A DNA stretch of 64,000 bases from JABDIY01 sp963751955 (lineage in GTDB: Bacteria; Actinomycetota; Acidimicrobiia; Acidimicrobiales; SZUA-35): NCBI GenBank assembly GCA_963751955.1, contig CAVVWM010000009.1:289441-353440 (forward strand). Reading direction: 5' to 3'. A program made the translations under genes and the position numbers. Each line of letters starts with the position of its first letter. The stretch's first letter is position 1. Of the stretch, positions 43,797 to 54,482 are shown in pieces. Under the pieces are notes generated by a model. It saw only the letters and a list, made by a program, of their open reading frames with translations, was not told the origin of the DNA and did no database searches.

Positions 43797-45982
43797 GTGG
43801 TGACCGCTGACGTCGCCTCAGCACTGCGAAGCGATGATTTCGATCCCGTCGAACGCTCGCTCCTCGACGAAATCGGCAGGCTCGTAGTCAACCCCCATCG
43901 GGAACACCACGATCCGATGACTGCTGCCACGCTTCTGGAGGCACAGATCACCAGCCGCATCATCGACCACACAGCTCGCTGGCTCCGCACCTCCCACGGC
44001 CTTGGCCACTACACGATTGGATCCGCCGGCCATGAAGCCAATGCAATCGTGGCGCTCTCGCTGGAACCCACCGATCCTGCACTGCTGCACTATCGCTCGG
44101 GCGGTTTCTACGTCGCTCGGTCGCTTCAGGCACAACAGGCAGGCACAACGGTCGACGATCCCTCCGACGACATCCTGCGAGGAATGCTCGCTCGGTCCAC
44201 CGAGCCCATTGCCGGCGGCCGCCACAAGGTGTTCGGAAATCATGTGCTCTCGATCATCCCCCAGACGTCGACAATCGCCTCCCACCTGCCCCGTGCTGTC
44301 GGATTGGCGCTCAGCTTCGAGCTCGCGGACGACGCGTGTCTCTAACGTGGCCGGTCAATTCGGTTGTCGTGTGCAGCTTCGGCGACGCCTCGCTGAACCA
44401 CTCGACTGCCCAAGGGGCGATCAACTGGGCCTCACGGCTGGCTCATGCCGGGCGCCGTGTGCCGATCCTCTTCGTTTGCGAGGACAACGGACTGGGACTG
44501 AGCGTTCCAACCGAGTCGGATTGGGTCTCCGATTCGGTCCGCTCTCGCCCCTCGATCGACTACACACGAATCGCTGGAACCAACCCGTCGGAGGCTCTGA
44601 GGGTATTGCCAGCGGCCATCCACCGCGTGAGGACCGAAGGCCGTCCGGGTTTGGTTCACCTTGAAACCGTTCGCTACCTAGGTCATGCCGGCACCGACGT
44701 CGAAGCGGCGTATAGATCCCCCGATGACATTCGCGCCGATCTTGATCGTGATCCGATTCTCTTCACAGCCCAACTCGCGCTCGACAGCAAGGTGTGCGAC
44801 GCCACCGAGATTATCGAGTGGTATCACGATCTGCGATCCACCATCCGAAATCGGGCTCTCGAGCTGGCCGAGGAACCGCTGCTGCGGAATGCTTCCGAGG
44901 TCATGAAGCCCCTCACGTCGATGTTGAAGATGCCTGTCGGTGAGACCGTTCACGTTCGGGTCGAGGATTCGAGCGAGCGACTGACACTTGCACAGTCGAT
45001 CAATCGGACGCTTAGCAACTTGCTGACCGAGCGATCCAAGATGATCGCGTTCGGAGAGGACGTTGGGCGAAAGGGTGGAGTCTACGGCGTGACCCGCGGT
45101 CTCCAGAAACGATTCGGAGACAGGCGCGTGTTCGACACTGTGCTCGATGAACAGTCTGTTCTTGGTCTCGCTCTCGGGGCAGCGCTCAATGGGTTCCTCC
45201 CGGTTCCCGAGATTCAATACCTCGCCTACCTCCACAACGCCGAGGATCAGATTCGAGGGGAGGCGGCGACACTGGCGTTCTTCTCCCAAGGCCAGTACCT
45301 CAACCCGATGGTTGTTCGGGTGGCTTCCTACGGCTACCAGAAAGGGTTCGGAGGACACTTCCACAACGACAACTCGATCGCTGTCCTCCGAGATATTCCC
45401 GGACTCGTTATCGCATCGCCCGCCCACCCGAGCGACGCCGGACCGATGCTACAGGCCTGTGTTGAGCACGCTGCCAGCACTGGAGCGGTGTGTGTCTACC
45501 TCGAACCGATCGCGCTCTATCACACGACCGATCTTCACGAAGTCGGCGACCAGGAATGGAGTGCGATCAGCGATGTCGACCGTGTCGATCCGACGGGCGG
45601 CCGCGTTCACGACGCTGGAGACGACCTTACGATCATCACCTGGGCCAATGGTCTTTATCTCAGCAAGCGCGCTGCAAAAGTTCTCCGAGAGTCTCACGGC
45701 ATCAACGTTCGCATCCTGGACGTGCGCTGGCTGGCGCCCTTACCGCTGGATCAGATGCTCACCGAAGCGAATAACACGGGACGGGTTCTCGTCGTTGACG
45801 AAACCAGACGAACCGGAGGGGTAGGCGAAGGCATCATCGCTGAGCTCATCGATGCGGGATTCTCCGGTTCAATCACCCGCGTTGCCGGTCACGACTCCTT
45901 CATCCCTCTCGGTGCTGCAGCTACCTACGTCCTTGTGAGCGAAGAGGACATCGTCAACGCTGCTCGGAAAATCACGGAGTGA
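43797..45982 (+). CDS. fused 2-oxoacid dehydrogenase E1 (alpha + beta), one frame break
   Basis: About 728 residues once joined. The first frame (43797-44345) carries E1-alpha features (HGLGHYTIGSAGHEANAIVALSLEPTDPALLHYRSGGFY). The second (44336-45982) carries the thiamine-diphosphate motif CSFGDASLNHSTAQGAINWA and then the E1-beta half (MIAFGEDVGRKGGVYGVTRGL...VLDEQSVLGLALGAALNG...PEIQYLAYLHNAEDQ). The break lies at 44325-44350, between ELADDA and WPVNSVVVC. The enzyme decarboxylates a branched-chain or other 2-oxoacid and passes the acyl group to an E2 lipoyl protein, which is not in this window. TACCGT at 43787-43792 precedes GTGs at 43797 and 43800. Confidence 0.85.
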
Positions 45983-46068
45983 TTGCCCGAGCAGTTTGGC
46001 GTGTTCGGCCTCACGAAGATCGCTGCAAAATCGCTCAACCACAAGCCTTTTTCACCGATCCCTACTAA

Positions 46069-48174
46069 ATGGAACGTGTCGCGCTCGATGGGCTGGTCGA
46101 TCAGCTCCCCGACGCCGTCTTGGTGATCGACACGACGGGGGTGTTGCGCGGCGCAAACGCAACCGCTGAGACCCGATTCGGTTGGCCATTGGAGGACTGG
46201 CTGGGTCGCAGTGTTCTCGAGCTCATCCACCCCGACGATCTCGAGTGGGCTATCCAATCGCTTGACACGGTCGTCTCCAAGGATGTTGGCACTCCCATCG
46301 AGGTCCGGGTCCGCGGTGCTGATGATTGGCGCCTCGTCGAGTTGATCGGCACATCGTTCGACCACCAAAAGGAGGAGCTGATCCTGATGTCGGTCAGGGA
46401 CCTGACGCAGCGACGCCTATGGGAGGTGGCCAGTGATGACACGGCAATGTTTCGCACCATCATGCAAAACGGACCCACCCTCACCTTCCTTACCGACGAT
46501 CAGGGGACTGTGCGTTCAGTATCTGCCGCGCTGATCCGGCTGACTGGCCGGGGTCCCGAGCGGGCCATCGGCCGGAGTGTGGTTGACTTGGTCGTTCCTG
46601 CGGACCGCGATCGGTTCTCTCTCGCCGTGCACGAGTTGGTCAATAACCAACACGGTCAGGCCAAGCTCGAGGTGACATTTGCTGCGACCGGGCGTGCTGC
46701 GGTGCCGTGCCAACTTTCGATGGTGAATCTTCTGGCCGACCCAACCGTCCAGGGGGTCGTCATCTCCGGTCACGACATCACCGAGCTGAGGGAGGTTCGC
46801 CAGGAGCTCGAGCATCTCGCCGGTCACGACTCGCTCACCGGTCTCCCGAACCGCAGCCAACTCACGAGCGTCCTGCGAACGTGGCTGGACAAGTCGAACC
46901 CGCACGGCGACCGAATCGCCGTGGCGTACCTCGATCTCGATCGCTTCAAGCCGGTGAATGACCTCTACGGACACGAGACCGGCGATGAACTGCTCATCAG
47001 CGTCGCTGCTCGTCTCCGCAGTGTTGTGCGCAGCGAAGACATTGTCGCCCGAATCGGCGGTGACGAATTCGTGATGGTCATACGACAGTCAGCCAACATC
47101 AACCTCCAGAAGCTTGCCGAACGGTTCGAAAACGCAATTGCCGAACCCTTCGACCTGTCGGTCGGAGAGGTCAACATTTCTGCGAGCGCTGGGGTGGTCG
47201 AGGCAGTGCCGGGTAGCGAGGTCGACACCGTCCTGGCCGAGGCCGACGTCGCCATGTACTCATCCAAGCACAACCGAAATACTGTTCTATCACCGGGCCG
47301 CACGATGTTGGGTCGACGGCGACTTGCCGAACGGGTCTCACAGGCGCTCGACAATGGTGAGTTCGTCGTGTACTACCAGCCAATCGTTGAGCTCGAAACG
47401 GGACGGTGGGTCGGCTTGGAGGCGCTTGCCCGATGGGAGCATCCCGAGCAGGGTCTCCTACTGCCGGCCGACTTCCTCGACATCATCGAAGACATCGGCC
47501 GGAGCGCCCGCCTGGGCGAAATCGTGATCGACACGGTATGTGCCGACTTGAATCGTCTTCACCGCGACGCCGGCGTCCTGCCTGACATTGCCGTGAACGC
47601 ATCGGTCGATGAAATGACCGATCCGGACTATCCCTCACTTGTTGCGGATTCGCTACGGCGTTGGGGCATCGCACCGGACCGACTCACTATTGAAATCTCC
47701 GAACGGTCGATGTTGGAACGACGTAGCCGGTCTGGCATCGCGGTGCCGATCAATCTCGCCGCCCTTGCCGATGCGGGAATCCACCTCGCCGTCGACGACT
47801 TCGGGACTGGCTATTCGTCACTCACTCATCTCATTTCATTCCCGGTGGACATCATCAAGATCGATCGAAGTTTCGTCGCCGGTGTGGTAGGCGACGCCCA
47901 GCGCCGTTCGGTGATCAATGCGCTGGTCGGACTAGCCGACAACACCGACATGAAAGTGATCGCCGAAGGTATTGACCAGCCGGGTCAGATCACTGTGTTA
48001 CGCGATCTTGGCTGTCGTCTGGGTCAGGGCTTCCACTTCGCCCGTCCGATGCCCTACGACGCCCTTGAGCTGGCCTATCGGACCGAAGGAGCCCTTCGTG
48101 AAACGGCTGAGGCAAGCATGGCTGAGATCAATGTCGAACAGGCTGCTCGCGGACGGGCCCGCCGGTCACCCTGA
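46069..48174 (+). CDS. PAS-PAS-GGDEF-EAL cyclic-di-GMP enzyme
   Basis: 701 residues. Two PAS domains (about 1-115 and 125-240; e.g. VIDTTGVLRGANATAETRFGW) precede a GGDEF domain with the intact active site ARIGGDEFVMVI near residue 328. An EAL domain follows, with GLEALARWEHP near residue 450 and DDFGTGYSSL. Both catalytic motifs look competent, so it could make and degrade cyclic di-GMP. No transmembrane segment is evident, so it senses a cytoplasmic signal. The convergent neighbour has a cyclic-nucleotide-binding domain, but that fold binds cAMP-type ligands, so a link is only speculative. Confidence 0.93.
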   Translation: MERVALDGLVDQLPDAVLVIDTTGVLRGANATAETRFGWPLEDWLGRSVLELIHPDDLEWAIQSLDTVVSKDVGTPIEVRVRGADDWRLVELIGTSFDHQKEELILMSVRDLTQRRLWEVASDDTAMFRTIMQNGPTLTFLTDDQGTVRSVSAALIRLTGRGPERAIGRSVVDLVVPADRDRFSLAVHELVNNQHGQAKLEVTFAATGRAAVPCQLSMVNLLADPTVQGVVISGHDITELREVRQELEHLAGHDSLTGLPNRSQLTSVLRTWLDKSNPHGDRIAVAYLDLDRFKPVNDLYGHETGDELLISVAARLRSVVRSEDIVARIGGDEFVMVIRQSANINLQKLAERFENAIAEPFDLSVGEVNISASAGVVEAVPGSEVDTVLAEADVAMYSSKHNRNTVLSPGRTMLGRRRLAERVSQALDNGEFVVYYQPIVELETGRWVGLEALARWEHPEQGLLLPADFLDIIEDIGRSARLGEIVIDTVCADLNRLHRDAGVLPDIAVNASVDEMTDPDYPSLVADSLRRWGIAPDRLTIEISERSMLERRSRSGIAVPINLAALADAGIHLAVDDFGTGYSSLTHLISFPVDIIKIDRSFVAGVVGDAQRRSVINALVGLADNTDMKVIAEGIDQPGQITVLRDLGCRLGQGFHFARPMPYDALELAYRTEGALRETAEASMAEINVEQAARGRARRSP

Positions 48175-48246
48175 CCCAGCAAGCAAGGTCTGACATCGGT
48201 CAGTCGCACGTCTCCCTGTCGACCGACCCTAGGAACGTCATCAACT

Positions 48247-48687
48247 TCAATCGTGGCTGTGGCTCCCGTGGTGGACGTCCATATTGAACAGACGACCAGC
48301 GAGCTCGCGAGCGAGCTCTATTGCCATCGATGGATTGTCCTCGAGGATCTGATCAAACCTGTTGTAGGGGATGGTGAGCAGCGTTACGGCTTCTGCTGCG
48401 GTCACCGTAGCGGTGGATGGACCTAACCCGAACAGACCCAGCTCTCCAACGATTTGGCCAGCAGGAATCGTCGCAACGTGCTCGCCATCGACCACCACGT
48501 CAACACTGCCCGACACGATGATCGAGGCCTCGCGATTGTGCTGGCCTTGAGCGATGATCTGGGTACCAGCTGAGACATCGATTTCGTCAGCAGCCTGAGC
48601 GAGGTGTTTCAAGCCTTCATTGGTGGCGTTACCGAAGAGTGGGATCTGCTTGAGTCGTTCGATCTTGGCGTCGTGCTGAAGTCTCAT
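48247..48687 (-). CDS. cyclic-nucleotide-binding (Crp/cAMP-type) domain protein
   Basis: 146 residues, a single cNMP-binding beta-roll: LKQIPLFGNATNEGLKHLAQAADEIDVSAGTQIIAQG, then VDVVVDGEHVATIPAGQIVGELGLFGLGPSTATVTAAEAVTLLTIP and the final helices. There is no DNA-binding domain. The GELGLFG-xxx-STATV segment is the phosphate-binding cassette. The C-terminus is His-rich (NMDVHHGSHSHD), which may bind metal. Confidence 0.85.
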   Translation of the reverse strand: MRLQHDAKIERLKQIPLFGNATNEGLKHLAQAADEIDVSAGTQIIAQGQHNREASIIVSGSVDVVVDGEHVATIPAGQIVGELGLFGLGPSTATVTAAEAVTLLTIPYNRFDQILEDNPSMAIELARELAGRLFNMDVHHGSHSHD

Positions 48688-48755
48688 CGTTTTGCGCTCC
48701 TCGGGGTTAGTGGGTTACCGGGGAGCCTAGACGCCGCGTCATCTTGTGGAGAAGC

Positions 48756-48944
48756 TCACCCAGCACCGGGCCCACAATCGAGTACGCCGTCGGTCGAGTT
48801 GAATGGCTGGCCAGAACTGCTGCGGCAAGGGCCACCCGGTAGTCCTTGGCTCGCGGCGGACCTAGCTTGGCCCGGACGATGCGCCGAGCTGCTCATCGAC
48901 TCGATAATCAAGGATTCTGGCTGCCTTGGCCTGGACGTCTTCAT
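48756..48944 (-). CDS. possible small ORF in the gap 48688-49070
   Basis: 62 residues (MKTSRPRQPESLIIESMSSS... ending DCGPGAG). A strong GAGGAG site lies 7 nt before the ATG at 48944. The composition is low-complexity and a neighbouring frame (EDVQAKAARILDYRVDEQL) looks equally natural, so an indel may also be present here. Nothing else is visible in this 383-bp gap. Confidence 0.3.
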   Translation of the reverse strand: MKTSRPRQPESLIIESMSSSAHRPGQARSAASQGLPGGPCRSSSGQPFNSTDGVLDCGPGAG

Positions 48945-49070
48945 GACTTTCTCCTCTATGACCGCCGGCTCACGACGGGAACGGTTGATACAAGGGTTTT
49001 CGATCCGATATTTGCGGGACCCTCCGGTCGGGATCCGGCGCAAGTTCTCATGCCCACAGGAGGCAGATGT

Positions 49071-49864
49071 ATGTCGATTTCATCCCGACTCAAGGCTTCT
49101 ACGAGGCGACCGGACTCGGTGCGGTCCAACGGATTGTCGCATCCAGATGTGATGTCGGATTTCCAGCTGTGCCGATGGGGTGGCCGTGCCGCTTTGGCCG
49201 GCGTGATTCTGATGCTCGGTGCGTTCGGAGTCGTTGGTGGCTTGGGTTTGCCGGATGCGTCCGACCCCGAGACCCTCACGGACTTCGCTGATATCGAATC
49301 TGGCCGCATAGCCGAGCACTTTCTCTATCTCGGTGCCGTGATGCTGTTCGCTCTTCACGTCCTCGTCCTGTACCGATTGCTCAGAACTGCCCATCCGGCT
49401 GCCGCGCTTTTCGGTACGGCCATGGCCACGTTCGGTCTCGCCATCATGGCGGCCAGCTCCCTTTGCACGTCGCAACGGCACCGCTGGCCGATCTCTACAC
49501 CGCGCCCGATACGCCCCCCGAGGACCTACGAGCGATCGAGTACGCCTGGCATGGTGCACAGAGCGTTTTCGACACCATGCTCGCAACTGGCGTGCTGCTC
49601 GTCCCGATCGGGATTGTTCTGCTCGGTATCGCCATGCGCTACACAACAGCGTTCGGGTCCGGCCTCACCAAGCTCACGATCGGGCTCGGCATGGTCGGAA
49701 CCATCGGCGCTGTGGTCGCCATCGTCAATCCCGGATCTATGTTTTCCGCCGCAAGCGTCCTCGCCATCGTCGTGTTCCACTTGACCACCGGTCGGCGAAC
49801 CGTCACATTGGGAAGCAGTAGCAACATCGACCTCACCGATGAGAAGCCAGTTTTGGTCGAGTGA
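49071..49864 (+). CDS. hypothetical membrane protein, one frame break
   Basis: AGGAGG lies 7 nt before the ATG at 49071, which decides the start. The first part has helices ALAGVILMLGAFGVVGG and FLYLGAVMLFALHVLVLY, then ATFGLAIMAASS. Adding one T to the T3 run near 49470 joins this to LHVATAPLADLYTAPDTPPEDLRAIEYAWHGAQSV and two to three more helices, ending at 49864. About 264 residues with roughly six membrane segments. It resembles the DUF4386-like membrane proteins in layout; function unknown. Confidence 0.65.
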
Positions 49865-49922
49865 CAGTTGGACAGCCGAAAACTGATTGCACAATCGCTC
49901 CTGGGATCCACGTTCGGGTCGG

Positions 49923-50915
49923 TCATGGTGCTTGGAGTCGACCGATCTCCTCAGCGGTTCGGGCGGCGAACTGGCAGAAGAACTCATCGCCGAACAAGGC
50001 CACGTGGACGAGCGCCGTATGTAGCCAGTAGAAGAGTCGACGACGCTCATAGCCTGGACGCAACGTGTGATGATCGGCGTAGGCAGCGAAGAATGCCTGT
50101 CGTGGCACATCGAACACCTCCAGGTAGGCGAGTTCGAACTCCACGTCGGCGAACTGAAGGTCGGGATCCAGCAGCCCCGTCAACCGCAAGCGCCCATCGC
50201 CCTCGCGCCGCACCATCAGGTTGCCGTCCCACACATCCCCTAAGACAAGTGTCGGCTCGCCAGACTCGACGAGAGCGGGCCGAGCTACGGCGATGGCGTG
50301 GTCAACCTGGGCAAGCACGTCTGGTGCAAGTCGCTCTACCACCCGAGGATCGGCACGAACTTCAGCCAAGCGTGCCACGAAGAGGTCGGCCCATGTGTTC
50401 CACCCCTCATCCGAATGGATGTCACCCCACCTTTCGCCTCTGTGACCATGAAGCTCGCCAAGTACAGCCGCGAGCTGTGCGTCGACATCAGCCCGTTCGG
50501 TCGGATCGAGATCGAGACTCTTGAGACAGACGCCCGGGACACATTCGAGGAGCAAGAAGGCGTGCGGGATGAGGCGAGCGGAGCTGTCGTGCAGATAAAC
50601 CCTTGGAACCGGGCAGGCGGTTTCGGAACGGAGGTACTCGAGCGCACGACCTTCTGTGTCGAAGGTGTCTCCGTCACTTCCGTGTAGCTTGACCACCGCT
50701 CGGTGTGGTGGCCGGTCGAAATCCAACTGGAACACCGTGTTGACCAGCCCGCCCTCCAGCGGCAGAATTCGCGAGCAGACCACCGGCTCGCCCAGCCAGG
50801 CTTCGAGCAGTTGCTCTGCCTGCCCTGTAGTCAGCTTCAGATCAGGTTGAAGGTCGATCACGGGCGCACGCTTCCGGTCGCGGAACGTTGGCAAGGCTAG
50901 GCGAGGGTCGGTCAT
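49923..50915 (-). CDS. aminoglycoside-phosphotransferase-fold kinase
   Basis: 330 residues. It has the N-lobe LPLEGGLVNTVFQLDF...RAVVKLHG (ATP Lys), the linker FLLLECVPGV, the Brenner motif variant TLVLGDVWDGNLMV (Asp base, Asn) and the metal Asp in TGLLDPDLQFADVEFELAYLEVF. The pattern VWDGNLM resembles fructosamine-kinase-like members, so ketosamine or another small-molecule substrate is possible. Convergent with the upstream membrane-protein gene. Confidence 0.85.
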   Translation of the reverse strand: MTDPRLALPTFRDRKRAPVIDLQPDLKLTTGQAEQLLEAWLGEPVVCSRILPLEGGLVNTVFQLDFDRPPHRAVVKLHGSDGDTFDTEGRALEYLRSETACPVPRVYLHDSSARLIPHAFLLLECVPGVCLKSLDLDPTERADVDAQLAAVLGELHGHRGERWGDIHSDEGWNTWADLFVARLAEVRADPRVVERLAPDVLAQVDHAIAVARPALVESGEPTLVLGDVWDGNLMVRREGDGRLRLTGLLDPDLQFADVEFELAYLEVFDVPRQAFFAAYADHHTLRPGYERRRLFYWLHTALVHVALFGDEFFCQFAARTAEEIGRLQAP

Positions 50916-50954
50916 GCCCCGCCTCCGTGCAACAAAGTTGATCCTCGGCTGAGC

Positions 50955-50960
50955 TATCGT
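50955..50960 (+). promoter_or_regulatory. -10 element, leaderless type
   Basis: TATCGT ends 6 nt before the GTG at 50967. Confidence 0.45.
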
Positions 50961-50966
50961 CGCTCT

Positions 50967-52253
50967 GTGACAAACCCCTCCGAGGTCCGCGACACCGGCC
51001 GACTCGTGGGCGACGCACTAGCAGGGGTTGTCCGGTCGATCGGCCACACCCACCTGTCGATATCCGGTCGAGTATTCAAAGTCGTTGGCCCAGCAGCGGC
51101 GCCGGTGAGACTTCTGCACAACGGATTGACTCGGGGTGTCTACGCGATTGTTGAAGGCGCTCATGCAGTGCTCCCTCGTATCGGCGCAGTCGCAGCAATC
51201 CAGCGATCACAACGCCAAGATGACGTAGCCACAGAGGACCAGTGGAGCCCTAGAAGCCGCAACGCCCGGGTGCTCGGCGCGTTGAACGGCTTGAAAGGAG
51301 ACACGGTCGCCGCTCAGTATCCCCAGCTCGCGTTTCCGATGGCGCTGCGTAATCACATCACCGGTGGTGACGCCGCGCCGACTCAAGATGGTCTGTCGAC
51401 GGCCTATCCCGACGCAACCGGACGGGTGGCAGTGTTCGTGCACGGCCTGTGCGAGACCGACCGGTCGTGGTGGGACGGTGCCACCAAACATCACGGCGAG
51501 CCCTCGGTCAGCTACGGCGCGCTACTAGAGGCCGACCTCGGCTTCACGCCGGTCTACCTGCGCTACAACAGTGGGCTACCGATTTCGGACAACGGCAGAT
51601 GTTTGGCCGCGCTGCTCGACGACGTAATCGACGCATGGCCCGTGCCTGTGCGAGACGTCGTGTTGGTCGGGCACTCGTTGGGAGGTCTGGTAATTCGCAG
51701 CGCATGCCACAGCGCCGATCGCGACGGGCGCCAGTGGGCCAACCTTGTGCGACACGTGATTTGTGTCGGCACACCTCACTTCGGCGCGCCACTTGAGCAA
51801 GGGGTCGACCGCTTGGTGCCCGTGCTCGCTCGGCTACCCGAAATGCAACCGATCGCAACATTCCTGCACCACCGCAGCGCCGGTGTGAAGGACTTGGGAC
51901 ACGGTGTGTTCGCAACCGACGAGTACCACGGCCACAACCCCGAGGAGTACCTCAGCCACCGCCGCCGCGAGGTGCCGTTCCTGGCGGGCGCCACCTACTG
52001 CTTCGTCGGCGCCACCATCACCCGCGATCGCCATCATCCTCTCGGGCACTTGGTGGGCGACCTGATGGTGCGGTACCCGAGTGCCTCGGGTTCGAACCGC
52101 CATCGAAATATCCCGTTCGAGCTCGAGCACGGTGCCCACGTCGGCGGGATCAACCACTTCGACTTGCTGAACCATCCAACTGTGTATGAACATCTTCGAC
52201 GCTGGCTCACCCGAGCCGAGTCTGCATCAAAGCCCGGCATCCCCGAGGCGTAG
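50967..52253 (+). CDS. alpha/beta-hydrolase (PGAP1/lipase-like esterase)
   Basis: 428 residues. The core reads VAVFVHGLCETDRSWW (oxyanion region), VVLVGHSLGGLVIRSA (nucleophile Ser in GHSLG) and a final His near HVGGINHFDLLNHPTVYEHL. This matches esterase/lipase proteins of the PGAP1-like or LipA type. No signal peptide is seen, so it is probably cytoplasmic. The N-terminal 130 residues are helical and less conserved. Confidence 0.85.
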   Translation: MTNPSEVRDTGRLVGDALAGVVRSIGHTHLSISGRVFKVVGPAAAPVRLLHNGLTRGVYAIVEGAHAVLPRIGAVAAIQRSQRQDDVATEDQWSPRSRNARVLGALNGLKGDTVAAQYPQLAFPMALRNHITGGDAAPTQDGLSTAYPDATGRVAVFVHGLCETDRSWWDGATKHHGEPSVSYGALLEADLGFTPVYLRYNSGLPISDNGRCLAALLDDVIDAWPVPVRDVVLVGHSLGGLVIRSACHSADRDGRQWANLVRHVICVGTPHFGAPLEQGVDRLVPVLARLPEMQPIATFLHHRSAGVKDLGHGVFATDEYHGHNPEEYLSHRRREVPFLAGATYCFVGATITRDRHHPLGHLVGDLMVRYPSASGSNRHRNIPFELEHGAHVGGINHFDLLNHPTVYEHLRRWLTRAESASKPGIPEA

Positions 52254-52354
52254 AACGATGGCCTTGTCGAGCTTTCGGATGGCCGCCGAGGACCAACCCG
52301 ACGGGCAAGGATCACAACGGAACCGGTCTGAAAGGTTTCATCAACGTCGAGTAC

Positions 52355-54444
52355 TTACCGCAACGGGCTGGTCAGCACTGTGGTCAGTTCATCGGCCGAG
52401 GGAAGTTCGTTCAACGGCCCGATGATCGTGAGCTGGTCATCCGCCTCGAGGACGAGCTCGTCGGTGGTTCGCAGCACCCGCCCGTTTCGACGGACCGCTT
52501 CGAGATGGACTCCGTCGGGCGGAATGAGGTCTGCGACCCGGCGCCCGATGAGGTCGCCGGCCGGCAGTTCGGCCAGGAGTGCGTACTGTTCGATGTCCAG
52601 CTCGGGCAGCAGTGCGCCCTTGACCTCGCTCTCGAACGCTGCTTGGACCATCGCGTCGCCCGAGTCCGAGTGCACGTAGGCTGCGAGCTCTCCGGCCAGG
52701 CGGAGGGCACGGCCGGCATCGTCAACGCGGCCAGCCAGGAAGAACAGGGCGTTGACTGTCTCGCCACGGCCACCCCAGTGGACTGGGATCCCGATGCCCG
52801 CAGCGGCTCGGACGATCACCAGATGTTCATCGACCACCTCGAAGAAGGCAACCGGAGTCGCGGTCGGGTACTTCTCGGAGGGCTGGATCCACAATGAGCC
52901 CGTGTCGAGGAACTGTGAGGTGACTGTCAACGGCGTAAGCCCGAGACGGCGGCTGAGCACCTCGGACGCTCGGTGGGCCGCCTCGTCGATGTCGGCACCT
53001 TCGGGGAGGTTGAGTACAGCCGCCCGTGCGATGAGACCGGGGTATTCATCCTCGGCCCGTAACCCATGGCTCTGCATGGCATGGCTGATCTCGCGCTCGA
53101 GGCTGGGATCGGCCGCCCGCCCCCAACGCTCGAACACGTGATAGATCGCCCCCGACTGGGTGGCCCGTGACCTTCCGTACATCCAGTACCAGGTCAGCGC
53201 CACCACGATCGAGCCACCGACCATCATGAGGGGCAGTGCCCCCAGCTCGATGATCAGGTAGACGCTGATGGCGATCCCTGCGATCTGCAGAAACGGATGA
53301 AACGGCGCTCGAAAACGCGGTGCGTAGGACTGGATCTGCGCCGCCCGCAACACGATGACCGCCACGTTCACGAGGCCGAGGGTCAACAGGACGAATGCGC
53401 TGGCCAGCTTGGCGATGGCCGACACGTCGAAGGCCACGAGCACCAGAGCCATGGCGGCGGCCGTGACGATGATCCCGCTGACCGGCGTGTTGTTCCGACT
53501 GATTCGCAGGAAGACCGGCGGAAGCAGGCCGTTGCGGCTCATGGCCAGCGGGTATCGGCCAGCGGCCAGGATGCCGGCGTTCACCGCCGAGGAGAACGCA
53601 GCGATCGCCGCGATGGCGATCAACACCGCTCCCGCTTCGGGAAGGACAGCGTCGGCTGCGGTATGGATTGGGGCCAGATCGTCGTGCAGCAACTCGGCCG
53701 GCACGACGGCCACCGCTACCAGGACCGCAAGCGTGTAGAGGACGGTGCTGACCACCAGCGACAGCGCCATGCCGAGGGGAATGGTGCGAGATGGATCCTC
53801 GATCTCCTCGGCGATGCTCGCCACTTTGGTGAGGCCACCGTAGGACACAAAGACTAGGCCAACCACGGCGATCATGCCGTCCAGGCCGAACTCGAAAAGG
53901 GCTCCAACGACCCGTCTCCACCGCCAACATCGGGTAGGCCGGCAACCAGGAATACCGCCATCGACGCCAGGACGAAGCCGACGAGCAGGAGCTGGACCAC
54001 TGCGCTCGTCTTCGAACCAACGATGTTCAGTATCGCGAACAATATGATCAGCCCGAGGCCCAGTGGTTTGGTGGGTATGTCGGCGACGAGGTTCAGGTAG
54101 GCGCTCATACCAATGAGGGCAAAGGCATCCTTCAGAACCAGCGACAGCCAGGTGCCCATGCCCGCGATCGTGCCGACCGCCGGACCAAGTGCTTGCTCGA
54201 GGAAGTAGTAGGCCCCGCCGGCGCGGGGCATTCCAGTGCTGAGCTCGGCAACGCTGAGCATTGCGGGCACCACGAGCACTCCAGCAACGGCATAGGCAAG
54301 GATGGCCGACGGGCCGCCTTTGGCCGCAGCCAGCCCGGGGAGCAGGAATAGGCCCGAGCTGACCATGGCGCCCGTACTCAAGGCGAAGACATGGCGTAGA
54401 CGGAGTGACCGGGTTAGCTGGCCCTCTACACTCCGCCCCGTCAT
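52355..54444 (-). CDS. APC-family amino-acid permease with C-terminal regulatory domains, one frame break
   Basis: The ATG at 54444 opens MTGRSVEGQLTRSLRLRHVFALSTGAMVSSGLFLLPGLAAAKGGPS, an APC permease start with the unwound first helix. After GGGDGSLEPF the frame breaks. Adding one T to the T4 run near 53915 gives EPFFEFGLDGMIAVVGLVFVSYGG and continues to the stop at 52355, about 696 residues in all. About 12 membrane helices are followed by a cytoplasmic region (USP-like from about residue 440) and a C-terminal TrkA-C domain (GDLIGRRVADLIPPDGVHLEAVRRNGRVL...DDQLTIIGPL), which usually binds nucleotides or ions to gate transport. Confidence 0.82.
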
Positions 54445-54482
54445 TGCGGGACCCTAGCACCCATTTGGGCTTCGAGCGGCTG

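Noticed and set aside
44336..45982. A separate E1-beta gene starting at GTG 44336
   Set aside because: The region just after this start still belongs to the thiamine-diphosphate motif of E1-alpha, so a one-base break within a fused gene explains the data better.
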